DNA of 64,000 nt from Streptomyces catenulae (GTDB lineage: Bacteria; Actinomycetota; Actinomycetes; Streptomycetales; Streptomycetaceae), in assembly GCF_000718015.1 (NCBI RefSeq), contig NZ_JODY01000007.1, positions 199,844-263,843 of the forward strand, in the 5' to 3' direction. The notes under the pieces are model-generated. The model saw only the letters and a list, made by a program, of their open reading frames with translations. It had not been told where the DNA came from and made no database searches. The position numbers and the translations under genes are program-made. Each line of letters starts with the position of its first letter. The stretch's first letter is position 1. Shown one piece after another: positions 61,500 through 64,000 of this stretch.

Positions 61500-62465
61500 T
61501 CACGCCCTCCCCGGTATGCCGTCCCCCTCGCGGGGCGCGTCGTCGATGCCGTCCAGGTAGGTGAGCATCCGGGTGTTGACCTCGTCGGCGTGGTCGATCT
61601 GCGGGCCGTGGCCGGTGCGCTCCAGGATGGCGGCGTGGGCGCCGGGGACCAGCCGCGGGACGCGTTCGGCCTGCCGCTTCGGGTGGAGGAGCAGGCTCCG
61701 TCGGCCGACGATCAGATGGAGCGGGGTGCGGATGGTGCGCAGCTCGTCGTCGGTGAGCGGGGCGGGGGCCGGGCGGCGGATGCGGTGGGCGCGGACCCCG
61801 GCGCGCACCATGGCGCGCAGCTCGGGGACGACGAGCACCGGTTGGTCCAGCCAGGAGCCCAGGCGCGGGCGGAGCGCCGCGGGGGCGGCGGTCGCGAAGA
61901 GGCTCACGAAGATCCAGGTGAAGAACCGCAGTCCGACCTTCTCCAGCCCGCCCGGGTCGAGCAGCGTCGCGGACGCCAGCCGCGCGGGCCGCCGGTGCGC
62001 CATGTTGAGCGCGAGCCAGCCGCCGTACGAGGTGCCGATGAGGTGGACGCGGTCGAGGGCGAGCGCGGCGAGCGCCTCGTCCAGCCACTGAGCCGCGTGT
62101 TCGGGCCGGTGGAGCGGGACGCGGTGGACGCTGCGGTTGGCGTCGCCCGGGGTTTCGAGTGCGTAGACGGTGCGCTCGTCGGCGAGTGCCGGGGTGTTCG
62201 GGTACCACATGGCGGCGCAGCCCCCGGCGCCGTGCACGAGGACGACGGGGGTGCGGTCGGCGGCGCGTCCGGTGGCGGCGGTGCCCTCCTCGGGGCCGTA
62301 GCGGTAGACGTGGGTGGTCCCGAACGAGGTCTCCACGTCGTACTCCGCGCGGGCGGGCGCACCCAGTGCGTGGACGGCGTCGCAGGCGGCGAAGTACCGG
62401 TCGCGCAGGGCGTCGTTGACGTAGCGGCCGATGTCGGCCGGGGCGCGGGTGGCGGCGTCGGACAC
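61500..62465 (-). CDS. alpha/beta hydrolase
   Basis: 321 residues. The alpha/beta hydrolase core has the oxyanion/HG segment VVLVHGAGGCAAMWYPN, the nucleophile elbow GTSYGGWLALN with Ser, and the catalytic His in LERTGHGPQIDH; the acid residue is likely in the strand before it (LIVGRR region). The first 25 residues are acidic and Ala-rich. The substrate is unknown. GTG 62465 follows AGGAGGTGCCACC. It is divergent to a TetR gene and shares two tandem dyads in the gap, so it is probably repressed by that protein. Confidence 0.88.
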   Translation of the reverse strand: MSDAATRAPADIGRYVNDALRDRYFAACDAVHALGAPARAEYDVETSFGTTHVYRYGPEEGTAATGRAADRTPVVLVHGAGGCAAMWYPNTPALADERTVYALETPGDANRSVHRVPLHRPEHAAQWLDEALAALALDRVHLIGTSYGGWLALNMAHRRPARLASATLLDPGGLEKVGLRFFTWIFVSLFATAAPAALRPRLGSWLDQPVLVVPELRAMVRAGVRAHRIRRPAPAPLTDDELRTIRTPLHLIVGRRSLLLHPKRQAERVPRLVPGAHAAILERTGHGPQIDHADEVNTRMLTYLDGIDDAPREGDGIPGRA

Positions 62466-62493
62466 GGTGGCACCTCCTGGGGCCTCGTTTTCG

Positions 62494-62531
62494 TGATACG
62501 AACGTACCACGTTGGTGATACGGCGGTACCA
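62494..62531. promoter_or_regulatory. two tandem TetR-type operators between hydrolase and TetR genes
   Basis: TGATACGAACGTACCA (62494-62509) and TGATACGGCGGTACCA (62516-62531) start 22 bases apart, on the same face of the helix. Each is an imperfect palindrome with TGATAC/GTACCA halves. They sit between the divergent gene starts, where a repressor could act on both promoters. Confidence 0.68.
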
Positions 62532-62581
62532 TGAAAATCCGAGGCCGCAGCGGCCGGACGGACCGACCCCGGGGAGCACCG

Positions 62582-63196
62582 ATGCCCAAGCGCGTGGACC
62601 ACGACGAACGGCGCGCCGAGATCGGCCGGGCCCTCGTCCGGGTCGCGGCCCGCCGCGGACTGCACGCCGTCGGCATGCGCGACGTGGCCGCCGAGGCCGG
62701 AATCTCCCTCCGCCTGGTGCAGTACTACTTCCGGACCAAGGAGAACCTGCTGCTCCACGGACTCCAGCAACTCACCGAGGAGTTCGGGGAACGGGTCACC
62801 GCACGGGTCCGATCGGCCGGCGAGAACCCCGGCCCGCGCGCGGTCGTCGAGGCGCTGCTGACCACCGCACTCCCCACCGACGAGGAGAGCCGCGCCTTCC
62901 ACCTCGTCCTCACCTCGTACGCCCTGCTCGCCGTGACCGACGAGGCGCTCGCCGCCCAGCCCTACCTCCAGCGCCCCGACGCCGCCGAGGACGCCGTGAC
63001 CGGCCTGCTCGAACAGGCCCGGGAGGCCGGACTCCTCGCCCCGGACACCGACGCACGGACGGAGGCGATCACCCTGCTCGCCCTCGCCGCCGGACTGGGC
63101 ACCAGCGTCCTCACCGGCCAGCGCACCCCGGACTCGGCCACGGAGGTGCTCCGACACCAGCTGAACCGCATCTTCCGCCGGACACAGTCGAGTTGA
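62582..63196 (+). CDS. TetR-family regulator divergent to the hydrolase
   Basis: 204 residues. The DNA-binding part has a helix-turn-helix at about 28-48 (VGMRDVAAEAGISLRLVQYYFRTKENLL). The C-terminal region is helical, of the type with VLTSYALLAVTDEALAAQPYL and EAITLLALAAGLGTSVLTG, so the ligand pocket is TetR-like. GGGGAG lies 5-6 nt before ATG 62582, better than the ATG at 62531. The divergent arrangement and tandem dyads point to repression of the hydrolase and itself. Confidence 0.87.
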   Translation: MPKRVDHDERRAEIGRALVRVAARRGLHAVGMRDVAAEAGISLRLVQYYFRTKENLLLHGLQQLTEEFGERVTARVRSAGENPGPRAVVEALLTTALPTDEESRAFHLVLTSYALLAVTDEALAAQPYLQRPDAAEDAVTGLLEQAREAGLLAPDTDARTEAITLLALAAGLGTSVLTGQRTPDSATEVLRHQLNRIFRRTQSS

Positions 63197-63242
63197 CCGC
63201 GCCTCACGGACGGACCACTTCTCCACACCTCTCGCATATCGA

Positions 63243-63272
63243 TTGACTTTCGATGGAAACCCATCGATATTC
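63243..63272 (+). promoter_or_regulatory. promoter with palindromes for the DUF2975/XRE pair
   Basis: TTGACT (63243) and an AT-rich -10 region (GATATTC, about 63266-63272) flank the dyad TCGATGG-AAAC-CCATCGA (63250-63267), with an outer dyad ATATCGAT/ATCGATAT (63236-63243 and 63263-63270). ATG 63278 lies 5 bases later, so the mRNA is probably leaderless. The XRE protein made by the operon is the natural candidate to bind here. Confidence 0.6.
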
Positions 63273-63277
63273 GATAC

Positions 63278-63775
63278 ATGCACCGACTCCTCATCGTCGC
63301 GCTCAAGACCGCCATCGCCGCGGCGCTCCTGTTCGGCCTGTTCGCGCAGTGCGTGATCATCCCCGGGACCGCCGCCGAAGAGGTCGACCGCTTCCCGCCG
63401 TACGCCCCGTTCGCCGTGCCCTACGCGGCGATCGCCATCGCCGGGGTGGCCTGCGTCCAGGTGGGACTGATCGCCGTGTGGCGGCTGCTCGCCATGGTGC
63501 GCCGCGGCGCACTCTTCACCCCGCGGGCCTTCCGCTGGGTCGACGTCATCATCGGCGCCTCCCTCGTGGCGACCCTGCTCGCCGCCGGAGTGACCGGGCA
63601 CCTCTCGCTGGCCTCCATACCCTCGCCCGACGACGGCATGGAGATCATCGGCGCCCTGGGCGCGGCCCTCGCCGCCGTCGGGGTGGGTGCCGCCTTCGCG
63701 ATGCTCGTCGTCGTCATGCGCGGTCTGCTGCACAAGGCGACGGAGCTGCAGAGCGAGATGGCCGAGGTCATCTGA
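63278..63775 (+). CDS. DUF2975 membrane protein
   Basis: 165 residues with four membrane helices (about 8-27, 49-72, 90-110, 122-148) and the DUF2975 layout, including the polar first loop (IIPGTAAEEVDRFPPYAPFAVPY) and LRRGALFTPRAFRWV-like text. The family is always next to a small XRE regulator and has no known function. Its TGA stop overlaps the ATG of the XRE gene. No Shine-Dalgarno sequence precedes ATG 63278. It probably acts as a membrane partner of the regulator, by gene order only. Confidence 0.85.
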   Translation: MHRLLIVALKTAIAAALLFGLFAQCVIIPGTAAEEVDRFPPYAPFAVPYAAIAIAGVACVQVGLIAVWRLLAMVRRGALFTPRAFRWVDVIIGASLVATLLAAGVTGHLSLASIPSPDDGMEIIGALGAALAAVGVGAAFAMLVVVMRGLLHKATELQSEMAEVI

Positions 63776-64000
63776 TGGCGATCATCGTCGACCTCGATGT
63801 GCAACTCGCCCGCCGGGGCCTCTCGGTGGGTGAGTTCGCCACCGCCGTCGGCATCACCCCCGCCAACATCGCGGTCCTGAAGAACGGCCGCGCCAAGGCG
63901 GTGCGATTCACCACCCTCGACGCGATCTGCCGAGTCCTGGAATGCCAGCCGGGAGATGTCCTGCGGTGGGTACCGGACGGGGAGGGGGAGGGGCGGGAGG
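63775..64000 (+). CDS. XRE-family regulator, 3' end outside window
   Basis: First 75 residues of a small Cro/CI-like regulator; the frame is still open at the window end. The helix-turn-helix is at about 14-41 (LSVGEFATAVGITPANIAVLKNGRAKAV), followed by FTTLDAICRVLECQPGDVL, the usual second helix pair of the YozG type that accompanies DUF2975 genes. The ATG overlaps the previous TGA, so translation is coupled. The acidic/Gly-rich DGEGEGRE at the end of the window may be the C-terminal tail. It likely regulates its own operon through the palindromes upstream. Confidence 0.85.
   Translation, partial: MAIIVDLDVQLARRGLSVGEFATAVGITPANIAVLKNGRAKAVRFTTLDAICRVLECQPGDVLRWVPDGEGEGRE

Overview
The window is high-GC actinobacterial DNA with strong G/C third-position bias, frequent GTG starts, GGAGG-type ribosome binding sites and long GC-rich hairpin terminators. 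Gene content and order (cobU-cobT-cobS, pepA, lpdA, E2, aceE, lipB, lipA, a small ORF, a DUF4191 gene, an RDD gene, glnA) match the conserved core of a Streptomyces chromosome. From memory this resembles the S. coelicolor interval ending at glnA, but no comparison could be run. I see 52 genes (two cut by the window ends), no rRNA or tRNA, no CRISPR array, no insertion sequence and no prophage.

1-6.4 kb: the end of a methyltransferase gene, a convergent 70-aa gene, then genes for the last steps of cobalamin assembly (CobU fused to a degenerate metallo-beta-lactamase domain, CobT, CobS), with a methyltransferase-like gene and a rhomboid-like membrane protein between them. 6.7-17 kb: leucyl aminopeptidase, then a 2-oxoacid dehydrogenase block (E3 lpdA, two-lipoyl-domain E2, a GntR/FCD regulator, homodimeric E1 aceE) and a WYL regulator. 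17-24.8 kb: an SDR without its catalytic Tyr, a membrane-anchored sigma-like protein, a DUF4240 protein, a TIGR01777 epimerase, an FAD oxidoreductase and an HTH/TPR regulator. 25.2-30.6 kb: lipB and lipA, which make the lipoyl group the E2 needs, then small and membrane proteins and glnA with a clear GlnR box and an 18-bp terminator.

After glnA the content looks accessory. 30.6-39 kb: about 1 kb without a convincing gene, a candidate 39-residue membrane peptide, an AfsR-like SARP/NB-ARC/TPR regulator, a GT-B-like protein with a small coupled partner, and a second NB-ARC/TPR protein. 39-46.2 kb: an Fpg/Nei glycosylase, an Fe(II)/2OG oxygenase with a carnitine/choline acyltransferase, an old-yellow-enzyme/dienoyl-CoA reductase and a PadR regulator. 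46.5-52.4 kb: an AMP-ligase, a Gfo/Idh/MocA oxidoreductase, a tiny ORF with tandem Cys codons in front of a winged-helix regulator, and an OlsB-like/OlsA-like pair. 52.9-64 kb: a secreted GH89 glycosidase, a DUF397 protein, a second copy of the sigma-like membrane protein, a possible di-iron oxygenase with its [2Fe-2S] reductase and a TetR gene, a hydrolase/TetR divergent pair with two operator-like palindromes, and a DUF2975/XRE pair cut by the window end.

The observations I find most worth following are the two sigma-like membrane proteins (655 and 656 aa, 36 kb apart), the Cys-Cys leader ORF with a nested hairpin before a regulator gene, and the cluster of two NB-ARC/TPR proteins around a GT-B-like protein with a candidate membrane peptide at its edge.
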